Below are positions 14,771 to 22,474 of a stretch of DNA of 64,000 nucleotides, one piece after another (the stretch's first letter is position 1; each line of letters begins with the position of its first letter). The notes beneath the pieces were generated by a model. The model was not told where the DNA came from. It saw nothing but the letters and a program-made list of their open reading frames with translations, and ran no database searches. Both the position numbers and the translations under genes were made by a program. The DNA lies in assembly GCA_019116445.1 (NCBI GenBank), contig DXBP01000029.1, positions 62,001 through 126,000 of the forward strand. The letters run 5' to 3'. Source of the stretch: Candidatus Gemmiger excrementigallinarum (GTDB lineage: Bacteria; Bacillota; Clostridia; Oscillospirales; Ruminococcaceae).

Positions 14771-14799
14771 TTGCCCCGGGGCGTTTTTTGCGGTATACT
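14771..14799 (+). promoter_or_regulatory. Promoter of the acyltransferase gene
   Basis: TTGCCC (14771-14776), 17-base spacer, TATACT (14794-14799). Confidence 0.65.
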
Positions 14800-14832
14800 G
14801 GCCTTATCCTACAGGAAATGAGGTACATTTTT

Positions 14833-15924
14833 ATGGCGAAACAGCGCGACGCAGTTCTGGACGCCATGCGCGGCATCGGCATCGTGCTGATGGTGGTGGG
14901 CCATTCAGGCTTCGGCGGCAGTGATTTCATTTATCTGTTCCACATGGCCCTGTTTTTTATGCTCAGCGGGTATTTTTTCCGCCTGGGGGAAGGCCCCGCC
15001 GGGCTGCGCCGGTTCTGTGCGCGCCGGATCGTGACCCTGTGGCTGCCCTTTGTGGCGGCCAACACCTTTTTCACCCTTTGCAACAACCTCTTCCTCAAAC
15101 TCAACATCCTGACGGATGACCCCCGTATTCTGGACCTGCCGGGCAACCAGGTCACCGGCCCGGTGACCCTCAAGGATATTGTGGGCCGCACGGTGCACTG
15201 GTGCGTTTTTGACGGCGGCACCCAGCTGGGCGGCGCCCTCTGGTTCGTGCAGGCGCTGTTCCAGGTTTCGATCCTGTATGCCCTGGTGGAATTTGTGCTG
15301 CGCAGGCTCCGCCCCGGGCAGTATACCCTGCTGCCCCAGGGCTTTGTGGCCGGAGTTCTTTTGCTGCTGGGCTGGCACTGGTCCCGCACGGGCTGGAACA
15401 TCTGGGGGCTGGGCATTGCGGCCAGTTCCTACAGCCTGTTCTACCTGGGCACCCTGGCCCGCCGCCTGGGCCAGCCCGCCCGCAAACCCGCTCTGCGGGC
15501 CGGCATTGCCGCCGCAGCTTTTGCCGTACTGCTGGCCATGCTGCCCTTCGGTTCCGTGGGGCTGGCGGGCAACCAGTACCCCAACTGGCTGTTTTTGCTC
15601 CTTGCCAGTGCCGCAGGCTGGGTGCTGGTGTATGAGTGCGCCCATCTGGCGGCGCTGCTGCCCCGCCTGGCCGCCCTCCTTGCTGCTTTGGGCCGGGCCA
15701 CCATGCCCATCGTGATTTTCCATTTTCTCAGCTTCAAGCTGGTGACCTGGCTGGGCCTGCTGGCCACCGGCGGGGAACCCTATCTGCTGGCGGCCTTCCC
15801 CACCCTGTTCACCGGGGGAGCCTGGTGGCTGGCCTACACGGCGGCGGGACTTGCGCTGCCGCTGTTGGCCTACCAGCCCTATCGTATGCTGAAAAACCGG
15901 CTGCTGTGCAAAGGACGGGAATGA
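14833..15924 (+). CDS. Acyltransferase family 3 membrane protein
   Basis: A 363-aa polytopic membrane protein of the acyltransferase-3 family, whose members transfer acetyl or other acyl groups to envelope or exported carbohydrates. The start at 14833 follows GAGGT and gives MAKQRDAVLDAMRGIGIVLMVVGHSG: the conserved DxMRGIxIxLVVxGH opening with its His in helix 1. About ten hydrophobic helices follow, and FHMALFFMLSGYFF is the second family signature. The substrate is not evident. It is followed after one base by a pentapeptide-repeat gene. Confidence 0.88.
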   Translation: MAKQRDAVLDAMRGIGIVLMVVGHSGFGGSDFIYLFHMALFFMLSGYFFRLGEGPAGLRRFCARRIVTLWLPFVAANTFFTLCNNLFLKLNILTDDPRILDLPGNQVTGPVTLKDIVGRTVHWCVFDGGTQLGGALWFVQALFQVSILYALVEFVLRRLRPGQYTLLPQGFVAGVLLLLGWHWSRTGWNIWGLGIAASSYSLFYLGTLARRLGQPARKPALRAGIAAAAFAVLLAMLPFGSVGLAGNQYPNWLFLLLASAAGWVLVYECAHLAALLPRLAALLAALGRATMPIVIFHFLSFKLVTWLGLLATGGEPYLLAAFPTLFTGGAWWLAYTAAGLALPLLAYQPYRMLKNRLLCKGRE

Positions 15925-15925
15925 G

Positions 15926-16507
15926 ATGGCCAAGCAATACTATCAGGGCGAAGTATTCCGGAACCCGGACCCCGGCACCCTGCTGCAGGATGCGGAATTC
16001 AACGACTGTACCTTCGTGGATTGCCGGTGGGAAGATCTGCGGGTACGCAACTGCACCTTTTTGTCCTGCACCTTCCGGCATTGCAGCTGGAGCGGCGTGG
16101 TGTTCAGCTTCTGCCAGATGCGGGATGCCTGGTTCACGGGGTGTGCCTTCCGCTCCATCGCCTGGGGCGGGCTGCAGGGGCGCAGCGCCCTGGTACAGCC
16201 TTTCGGCAAGGCGGAGCGGTGCGAGTTCCGGTACAATGAATTTTCCGGCATGACCTTTGTGGGGTTTGATTTTTCCAGCTGCCGGTTCGGGGACTGCATC
16301 TTTGATGAATGTCGCCTGGCCGGGGCGGATTTTCGCGGCGTGCCCCTGGGCCGCACCCAGTTCAGCCGCTGCGATCTGCAGAAGGCGGACTTCCGGGAAG
16401 CCACCGACTATGCCATCGACCCTTCCGCCAACAAGATGCAGGGGGCGCGGTTCAGCTTTCCCGACGTGGTGGCGTTGCTCAACGGGTTCGGGCTGAAAAT
16501 CGAATAA
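15926..16507 (+). CDS. Pentapeptide-repeat protein
   Basis: A 193-aa cytoplasmic protein made of A(D/N)F/CxF-type repeats: DAEFNDCTFVDCRWEDLRV, NCTFLSCTFRHCSW, then CEFRYNEFSGMTFVGFDFSSC, RFGDCIFDECRLAGADFRG, and RTQFSRCDLQKADFREA. This predicts a right-handed quadrilateral beta-helix as in Qnr and MfpA, with an interruption about residues 66-100. The end (DVVALLNGFGLKIE) matches Qnr-like C-termini. Such proteins can mimic DNA and protect gyrase, but no such role can be assigned from sequence. It is translationally linked to the acyltransferase. Confidence 0.85.
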   Translation: MAKQYYQGEVFRNPDPGTLLQDAEFNDCTFVDCRWEDLRVRNCTFLSCTFRHCSWSGVVFSFCQMRDAWFTGCAFRSIAWGGLQGRSALVQPFGKAERCEFRYNEFSGMTFVGFDFSSCRFGDCIFDECRLAGADFRGVPLGRTQFSRCDLQKADFREATDYAIDPSANKMQGARFSFPDVVALLNGFGLKIE

Positions 16508-16514
16508 CATCGTC

Positions 16515-16700
16515 AAAAGGGGGAACAGGCCCGCACGGCAATTGCCTGCCGGGCCCATTCCCCCTCTTTGGAATCCCCCTCGACAAAATTTGGCGGCAAA
16601 TCGCGCACTCGTCGTTTCTCTCCTCGCACACAATTTGCCGTCAAATTTCCCTGGCGGTGTCTGCGCCGTCGGCACATGTCCGCCGACGCAGACATTTTTT
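16515..16700 (+). repeat. Dispersed structured intergenic repeat, copy A
   Basis: About 185 bases, matching copy B (28914-29085, opposite strand) along nearly its whole length. Three stem-loops are visible: GGGGGAA...TTCCCCC; a 16-bp stem AAATTTGGCGGCAAAT / ATTTGCCGTCAAATTT; and GTCTGC...GTCGGC / GCCGACGCAGAC followed by T6. It starts just after a coding gene in the sense direction and ends as a terminator. The loop of stem 2 is about 10 bases longer than in copy B. It fills most of the 320-base gap 16508-16827. Confidence 0.85.
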
Positions 16701-16728
16701 AAATTTTTTCAACAACACATACACAGGC

Positions 16729-16758
16729 AGCGGCAAAATTTTGCCGCTTTTTATTTTT
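16729..16758 (+). terminator. Second terminator after repeat copy A
   Basis: AGCGGCAAAA / TTTTGCCGCT hairpin followed by TTTTATTTTT. Confidence 0.85.
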
Positions 16759-16761
16759 GGG

Positions 16762-16790
16762 TGACACAAACGGGCCCCCGGCGGCGTTAT
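16762..16790 (+). promoter_or_regulatory. Candidate ECF-type promoter of sigma operon 1
   Basis: TGACAC (16762-16767), 17-base spacer, CGTTAT (16785-16790). It resembles the Firmicute ECF consensus TGAAAC-N16/17-CGT and lies 38 bases from the sigma gene, consistent with autoregulation. Confidence 0.5.
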
Positions 16791-16827
16791 AAGGGTGAAA
16801 GACGCCCACGAAAGGAAGTGATCCGGT

Positions 16828-17316
16828 ATGCAGACCGAGCAGGACCTGGAAAAACTGGTGCACGCCTACACCGCACCGCTGCTGCGGTACTGTACGGCCA
16901 TGCTGGGCAGCGAAGCCGACGCCCAGGACGCCGTGCAGACCACCTTTGTGAAGGCCTGGCTGCGGCGGAACAGCCTGCGGGGCGACGGGCAGGACAACGA
17001 GCGCGCCTGGCTGTACCGCATTGCCTACCGCACATCGCTGGATATGCTGCGCGCCGCCAAACGGGCGGAGCAGCGCAAACCGCCCGAACCCGTGCCGCCG
17101 GACCCCGGCATCAGCGAAAGTCTGCGGGAGGCGCTGTGCACCCTGGACCCGCTGGACCGGGCGCTGGTGCTGGAACGGGTACTGGACGGTATGGACTACG
17201 CCGCTTTGGCCCGCATCCACCACCGGCCCGAAAGCTATCTGCGCACCCGCTACCACCGGGCCAAACGCCGTCTGGCCGAACTTTTGGAAAAGGAGGGACT
17301 CCGCCATGACACCTGA
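16828..17316 (+). CDS. ECF-type RNA polymerase sigma factor (operon 1)
   Basis: A 162-aa sigma-70 family protein with only regions 2 and 4. Region 2: HAYTAPLLRYCTAMLGSEADAQDAVQTTFVKAWLR and AWLYRIAYRTSLDMLR. Region 4: LCTLDPLDRALVLERVLDGMDYAALARIHHRPESYLRTRYHRAKRRL. This is the extracytoplasmic-function group. The next gene overlaps it by 11 bases and encodes a membrane protein with a short cytoplasmic N-terminus, the expected anti-sigma partner. A MacAB-like transporter follows and may belong to its regulon. Confidence 0.93.
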   Translation: MQTEQDLEKLVHAYTAPLLRYCTAMLGSEADAQDAVQTTFVKAWLRRNSLRGDGQDNERAWLYRIAYRTSLDMLRAAKRAEQRKPPEPVPPDPGISESLREALCTLDPLDRALVLERVLDGMDYAALARIHHRPESYLRTRYHRAKRRLAELLEKEGLRHDT

Positions 17317-18370
17317 CCGTGACGAAACTTTGCTGCGCGAAGCGCTGCAAAAGGGACTGCACCCCGCCGAAACCGACCTGTGGCCCGCCGTGGCCGAAGC
17401 ACTGCCCGCCGGGCAGAAACGGTACAACCGCCGCACCCGGGCGCTGCGGCTGGCCATCTGCCTGGGCGCGCCGCTGTTGCTGGCCGCCGGTGCCCTGCTG
17501 GGCCGGGTGGAGTTCACCAATCTGCGCACCAATCCCCGCCCCAGCTTTGCCCCCGAAAACAATACCGGCTATGCCATCCAGTACGACCAGACCGCCTATC
17601 AACTGCCCGACAAGCTGATGGATTCTTTGCAGGCACACTACAACGGCCAGCCCGATGCGGACGGCATACCGCCCATGCGTACGTTTTTGAGCGGCCGCAA
17701 CCTGCCGCCAGAAGGTCCCGGCGGCCGCGGCTACGACAGCTGGGCGGACCTGACCGAGGCCACCGGCCTGCCGCTGGCGCAAAGTGCCCTGCTGGACAGC
17801 GGCACACCGGACGACAGCGGATTTTCTCTGGTTCCCTGTTCTTACACGATTCCCTTGCCTGATGACTGGCAGACTTTTTCTGTGGAAGAACGCAACGCCT
17901 ACTACAAGGACTACAACGAAAGCCAGTGGCGTTTGGCCGGTGCCTGGCCCGCGGGCTTCTCGGTAGAATGGGACGAGGATACCCCGATGTACCTCTACCC
18001 CCGCCGGGTGGATAAACTTTCCAACGGTTGCACCATCGAGACCCAGGCCTATGTGCTGCTGGCCGCGGAAGAACGTCCCGCCGGCACTTCCTCCACCGGG
18101 TCGCAGGTGTATTACGACAAAAAAGCCGGTTTCACATGGGAGGTGGAGGAATACACCACACCCTCCGGCCTTGTGGCCCTGCTGCCCCGCTGTACCAGCA
18201 ACGGGAAGACCAGCCCGTATCTGAATGCCAACGCCTTCTTTGAGCAAAACGGCATCTTCTACCGGTTGGAAATCATCCCCTACGATGGCTGGGGCCAGAT
18301 CGAGGACGGCGGTGAAGCCGCCCGTGCCGTCCTCAAAGAAGTGCTGGACAGCTTTGAACCGGCCGGATAA
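17306..18370 (+). CDS. Probable membrane-anchored anti-sigma factor
   Basis: A 354-aa single-pass membrane protein starting at the ATG at 17306 (AGGAGGGA upstream), overlapping the sigma gene by 11 bases. The cytoplasmic N-terminus (residues 1-43: LLREALQKGLHPAETDLWPAVAEAL) is followed by one helix (LRLAICLGAPLLLAAGALL, about 45-63) and a long extracytoplasmic domain of about 290 residues. No HxxxCxxC zinc-binding anti-sigma motif is present. The role is inferred from the overlapping sigma gene and the topology. The outer domain matches no family I recognise. Confidence 0.7.
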   Translation: MTPDRDETLLREALQKGLHPAETDLWPAVAEALPAGQKRYNRRTRALRLAICLGAPLLLAAGALLGRVEFTNLRTNPRPSFAPENNTGYAIQYDQTAYQLPDKLMDSLQAHYNGQPDADGIPPMRTFLSGRNLPPEGPGGRGYDSWADLTEATGLPLAQSALLDSGTPDDSGFSLVPCSYTIPLPDDWQTFSVEERNAYYKDYNESQWRLAGAWPAGFSVEWDEDTPMYLYPRRVDKLSNGCTIETQAYVLLAAEERPAGTSSTGSQVYYDKKAGFTWEVEEYTTPSGLVALLPRCTSNGKTSPYLNANAFFEQNGIFYRLEIIPYDGWGQIEDGGEAARAVLKEVLDSFEPAG

Positions 18371-18563
18371 AAGGTCGAATACCGGTTCTTTTTCCGGCAA
18401 AAAACCGCTTCCGTTAACAATTTAGCCAAATTTGTACAGCGATAGGCCCCGGTGTGCGGGCATATCGCTGTTTTTGATTTTTGAACAAAATTTGTACACA
18501 TTTTCGCGCTACACTGGGTGGGTAAAATAGCCGCCGTATGGCGAAGGGAGTTTCGGAGTACCT
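18371..18563 (+). promoter_or_regulatory. Gap between the anti-sigma gene and the MacA-like gene: terminator and upstream region
   Basis: The hairpin ACAGCGATA / TATCGCTGT followed by TTTTTGATTTTT (18436-18482) is a convincing terminator for the sigma operon. TGAACA-N17-CGCG just downstream (about 18481-18507) vaguely resembles an ECF promoter; no good sigma-A promoter was found. Confidence 0.6.
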
Positions 18564-20267
18564 ATGTCGGAAAAAGACACCGCTGCGCGCCGTCCGCTGG
18601 ACTGGTTCAAGCGCCATAACCCGCTGCATTGGTTCAAACGTCACAAAAAACTGACGATCTTTTTGGTGATCGTGCTGCTGATCATCGCCTTTGTGGTGAA
18701 TTTCCTGGGCCGCACCGCCGCGGCCAGCGCCGCCCTGACCTACCAGTACGTGCGCACCACCACGCTGCAGAAAACCAGCCTGACCGACTCGGTCAGCGTC
18801 AACGGCACGGTGGCTTCCGGCTCCACGGCCAGCGTTACAGCCTCGGATTCCGTCAAGACCTACAAAGTCACCTCTGTCAACGTGGCGGTGGGTGATACCG
18901 TGAAAAAGGGCGATGTGATCGCCACGCTGGACACCACCGACGTGGAAAAACAGATCGAAAACGCCCAGGAAAGCTACAGCGACAGCGTGGAGGAAGCCCA
19001 GACCAACTACAACAACAGCGTAGCGGATCAGGCCACCAACCTGGCCCAGCTGCAGGACGACCTGAACAAAGCCCAGGAAGATTACGACACGCTGGGCCTT
19101 GAGCGCTACTCCTCGATGCAGGATTCCAGCATGGCTGACAAGACCAACCGGGAGATCGTGGAATATTACTACGGCCTGTATACCGAGAAGATCGCCCAGC
19201 TGGAAAACACCGTTGCCAACCTGCAGATCCAGCTGACCAACGCCCAGCGCGACGGCAACGCCGACCAGCAGCAGTCCATCCAGGGCCAGCTGGAGGATTA
19301 CCAGCGCCAGCTGAGCGTGGCCAAGGGCCAGTGCAACATCCCCGAGCTGAACCTGCACGGGTTTGAGGCGGTTGAACAGGCTTATCAAAGCATTGATGGC
19401 GGTGCAAACAGTTATAAACAGAAGTTGGAGGCAGCCCAGCAGGCCTACGATAACGCCGTGACCACCAACGCCCGCAGCGTAGACAGCGCCGAGACCAAAC
19501 TGGAACAGGCCAGCCGCACCTCCGACACGCTGACCGACCTGCAGACCACTTTGGAGAACTGCACCCTGACCGCCACCATGGACGGCACCATCACCGAACT
19601 GAACGCCACCGTGGGTTCGGTGTGCAGCGGCACCGTGGCCACCATCCAGGATGTATCCGACCTGACGGTGGAAGTCACCATTCCCGCCAGCTCGGTGGGC
19701 AAGCTGTCCACCGGTATGCAGTGCAACATCACCAGTGATGCCACCGGCGACACCGTCGTCACCGGCACCCTGACCCGCATTGATCCCGTGGCCAACAGCG
19801 AAGGCACCTTCGGCGCCACCGTCACCGTGAACGGCGCCGATTCCGGCCTGCTCATCGGCATTTCCGCCCAGGTGGAAATCGTCGTCAACCAGAAAGAGAA
19901 CGTCTTTACCGTGCCCCGGGATGCCGTGGGCACCCACGAGGACGGCTCCACCTATGTGCTGCGCAAAACCGGCGGCGAGGGCGTGGATATGACCTTTGAG
20001 GAAGTGACCGTGACCACCGGTGATTCCAACGACTATTACATCGAGATCTCGGGGGACGACCTGAACGAAGGCGATGTCATCCGCTCCAGTTCCGACCTGA
20101 CCCAGGGTATTGAAACTGCCACCCAGGAAGCCGACGGCATGATGGGCGGCCAGGTGATGATCACCGACGGCGGCGCTGCCGCGGCAGCGCCCACGGAAGG
20201 CGGCCCCGGCGGCGGTGGTCCCGGCGGTGGCGGCGATATGGGCGGCGGCGCACCGGGAGGAATGTAA
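18564..20267 (+). CDS. MacA/HlyD-like periplasmic-adaptor-type protein of an ABC efflux system
   Basis: A 567-aa membrane-fusion protein. After a cytoplasmic N-terminus comes one helix (LTIFLVIVLLIIAFVVNFLG, about residues 31-50). A biotinyl/lipoyl-like half follows (VNGTVASGSTASVTASDSV, VNVAVGDTVKKGDVIATLD), then a long coiled coil (about 130-325, rich in Gln, Asn, Ala and Glu), the second lipoyl half (LTATMDGTITELNATVGSV) and beta-barrel domains. The tail is Gly/Pro-rich (GGPGGGGPGGGGDMGGG). It works with the next two genes as a tripartite-like exporter adapted to a Gram-positive envelope. Confidence 0.9.
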   Translation: MSEKDTAARRPLDWFKRHNPLHWFKRHKKLTIFLVIVLLIIAFVVNFLGRTAAASAALTYQYVRTTTLQKTSLTDSVSVNGTVASGSTASVTASDSVKTYKVTSVNVAVGDTVKKGDVIATLDTTDVEKQIENAQESYSDSVEEAQTNYNNSVADQATNLAQLQDDLNKAQEDYDTLGLERYSSMQDSSMADKTNREIVEYYYGLYTEKIAQLENTVANLQIQLTNAQRDGNADQQQSIQGQLEDYQRQLSVAKGQCNIPELNLHGFEAVEQAYQSIDGGANSYKQKLEAAQQAYDNAVTTNARSVDSAETKLEQASRTSDTLTDLQTTLENCTLTATMDGTITELNATVGSVCSGTVATIQDVSDLTVEVTIPASSVGKLSTGMQCNITSDATGDTVVTGTLTRIDPVANSEGTFGATVTVNGADSGLLIGISAQVEIVVNQKENVFTVPRDAVGTHEDGSTYVLRKTGGEGVDMTFEEVTVTTGDSNDYYIEISGDDLNEGDVIRSSSDLTQGIETATQEADGMMGGQVMITDGGAAAAAPTEGGPGGGGPGGGGDMGGGAPGGM

Positions 20268-20269
20268 CG

Positions 20270-21094
20270 ATGCGCGACACCGAACAATTTGCCAAAGAGA
20301 TCGCAGGCAAACTGCTGGAGGACGCCCCTGCGGACGCCGAAGCCCCCCGCAAGCTGCATCTGCCGGACGCCCCGGCCGCATCCCGCAGCCCGCTGATCGA
20401 GATGCACGACATCCACAAAAGCTACTACATCGGCAAACCCAACGAGCTGGAGATCCTGCACGGCATCAGCCTGCAGGTATTTCCCGGTGAATTCGTAGCC
20501 ATTGTGGGCGAGTCCGGTTCCGGCAAATCCACCCTGATGAACATTATCGGGGTGCTGGATAAGCCCACCAGCGGCGAGTACACCCTGGACGGGGTGGACA
20601 TCCACAACGCGGCGGACAATGAACTGGCGGCCATCCGCAACCGCAAGATCGGGTTTGTGTTCCAGACCTACAACCTCATCGGCCGCCAGAGCGCCCTGAA
20701 AAACGTGGAACTGCCCATGCTGTACGCCGGCGTGCCGGCAGGCGAGCGCACCCGCCGGGCCAAAGACTGGCTGGCCCGGGTGGGCATGGCCGAACGGATG
20801 AAACACCAGCCCAACGAGCTTTCCGGCGGCCAGAAACAGCGTGTGGCCATCGCCCGGGCGATGGTGAACGAACCGGCCCTGATCCTGGCCGACGAGCCCA
20901 CCGGCGCCCTGGACAGCGAGACCAGCCGCATCGTCATGGACCTGTTCCATGAGATGCACGAAAAATACCACAAGACCATCGTGCTGATCACCCACAACCC
21001 CCAGCTGGCCGAGGAATGCCAGCGGGTGCTGACGCTGCGCGACGGGCTGATCGTGGGCGAACGAAAGGGGTCCGGCAAACGTGCAGCTCTTTGA
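20270..21094 (+). CDS. MacB/LolD-type ABC transporter ATP-binding protein
   Basis: A 274-aa ATPase. Walker A GESGSGKST (about residue 82), Q-loop VFQTYNLI, signature LSGGQKQRVAIARAM, Walker B LILADEPTGALDSE and H-loop LITHNP are all intact. The class is the LolD/MacB type, which couples to FtsX-like permeases. About 40 residues at the N-terminus precede the ABC core. It starts 2 bases after the adaptor gene stop and overlaps the permease gene by 14 bases. Confidence 0.95.
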   Translation: MRDTEQFAKEIAGKLLEDAPADAEAPRKLHLPDAPAASRSPLIEMHDIHKSYYIGKPNELEILHGISLQVFPGEFVAIVGESGSGKSTLMNIIGVLDKPTSGEYTLDGVDIHNAADNELAAIRNRKIGFVFQTYNLIGRQSALKNVELPMLYAGVPAGERTRRAKDWLARVGMAERMKHQPNELSGGQKQRVAIARAMVNEPALILADEPTGALDSETSRIVMDLFHEMHEKYHKTIVLITHNPQLAEECQRVLTLRDGLIVGERKGSGKRAAL

Positions 21095-22388
21095 GAATAT
21101 CACCATGGCGCTGGCCAGCGTGCGCAGCAACAAGATGCGCAGCCTGCTGACGATGCTGGGCATCATCATCGGCATCGCGGCGGTCATTGCCATTGTCACG
21201 GTGGGCAACAGTATGACCGGCACCGTGACCGATTCCATGTCCGGCATGGGCGTGAACAACATCACGGTCAGCCTGACCCAGAAAAGTTCCGACGATACCT
21301 CCGGCACCGCCCAGGGCGTGACGCTGCGCCGGTTCATGGACACCACCCCCGCGGCGGACGACCTGATCACCGACGAGATGCTGGATGAATTCGCCGCCGC
21401 CTTCCCCGACCAGGTCAGCCGCATTGAGCTGAGCCAGGAGGTGGGCAGCGGCACCATCGCCAAATACGGCGACCCCGACACCACCATCAACGTATCGGTA
21501 TCGGGTTCCAACGCCGCCGCCCTGCAAGCCAAGGAGGACAGTACCGCCATCCTGACGGGCCGCTGGCTGGACGATGAAAAGGATGCCGGGCGGCAGGTGG
21601 CTGTGGTTTCGGAGAAGTTCGTGCAGCAGGCCATCGGCGGCAGCAACGCCGATGCCATCGGCAAGTCCTTCACCCTGACCCTCAACAAAAATCTGTATAC
21701 CTTTTATATAACGGGCGTCTACGAATACACCGAGGACGTGTACGCCAGTATGTTCGGCATTACCGACGATGACCAGATCCAGACCAATATGTACATTCCC
21801 CTGGACGTGGCCAAATCCATCGCCGGGGCCGACGACGGCTACCAGAGCATTACCGTGGTGGCCGCCAACGGCGTGGATGTGACCAGTTTTGTGGATACTG
21901 TGGGCAGCTATTTTGCCAGCTACTACACCTACAACGATACCTGGACCGCCAGCGCCAGCAGCATTTCCAGCCTGGTGGAATCCATGACCGAAATGCTCAA
22001 CACCATGTCCCTGGGCATCTCGGCCATTGCCGCCATCTCGCTGCTGGTGGGCGGCATCGGCGTCATGAACATCATGATGGTATCCGTCACCGAGCGCACC
22101 CGGGAGATCGGCACCCGCAAGGCCCTGGGCGCCCCCGGTTCCGCCATCCGGATGCAGTTCATCACCGAGAGCGTGATCCTGTGCATGATCGGCGGCATCA
22201 TCGGTGTGGTCCTGGGCATTGCCCTGGGCGCGCTGCTCAGCAGTGTGGTGGGTATGGCTGCCAAGCCCAGCATCCCCTCCATCCTCATTGCGGTGGGCTT
22301 CAGTATGGCCATCGGCGTCTTTTTCGGGTATTATCCCGCCAACAAGGCCGCCCGGCTCAATCCCATTGACGCCCTGCGCTACGAATAA
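21081..22388 (+). CDS. MacB/FtsX-type ABC transporter permease
   Basis: A 435-aa permease starting at GTG 21081 inside the end of the ATPase gene (AAAGGGG upstream). The N-terminal helix follows ALASVRSNKMRSLLTMLGIIIGIAAVI, the MacB signature. A large extracytoplasmic MacB_PCD domain (about residues 45-300) and three C-terminal helices follow (SLLVGGIGVMNIMMVSVTERTREIGTRKALGA is the FtsX motif). With the adaptor and ATPase it forms a mechanotransmission-type exporter, typically for peptides, lantibiotics or drugs. The substrate is unknown. Confidence 0.94.
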   Translation: MQLFENITMALASVRSNKMRSLLTMLGIIIGIAAVIAIVTVGNSMTGTVTDSMSGMGVNNITVSLTQKSSDDTSGTAQGVTLRRFMDTTPAADDLITDEMLDEFAAAFPDQVSRIELSQEVGSGTIAKYGDPDTTINVSVSGSNAAALQAKEDSTAILTGRWLDDEKDAGRQVAVVSEKFVQQAIGGSNADAIGKSFTLTLNKNLYTFYITGVYEYTEDVYASMFGITDDDQIQTNMYIPLDVAKSIAGADDGYQSITVVAANGVDVTSFVDTVGSYFASYYTYNDTWTASASSISSLVESMTEMLNTMSLGISAIAAISLLVGGIGVMNIMMVSVTERTREIGTRKALGAPGSAIRMQFITESVILCMIGGIIGVVLGIALGALLSSVVGMAAKPSIPSILIAVGFSMAIGVFFGYYPANKAARLNPIDALRYE

Positions 22389-22411
22389 CAAGTCCGGCAC
22401 GGTCCCGTGCA

Positions 22412-22440
22412 CCCCCGCGCATTGCGCGGGGTTCTTTTTT
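22412..22440 (+). terminator. Terminator of the MacAB-like operon
   Basis: CCCCGCGC / GCGCGGGG hairpin followed by TTCTTTTTT. Confidence 0.9.
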
Positions 22441-22474
22441 GTGTTATACTCATCTGCAGAATCGAGGTAGGGAA

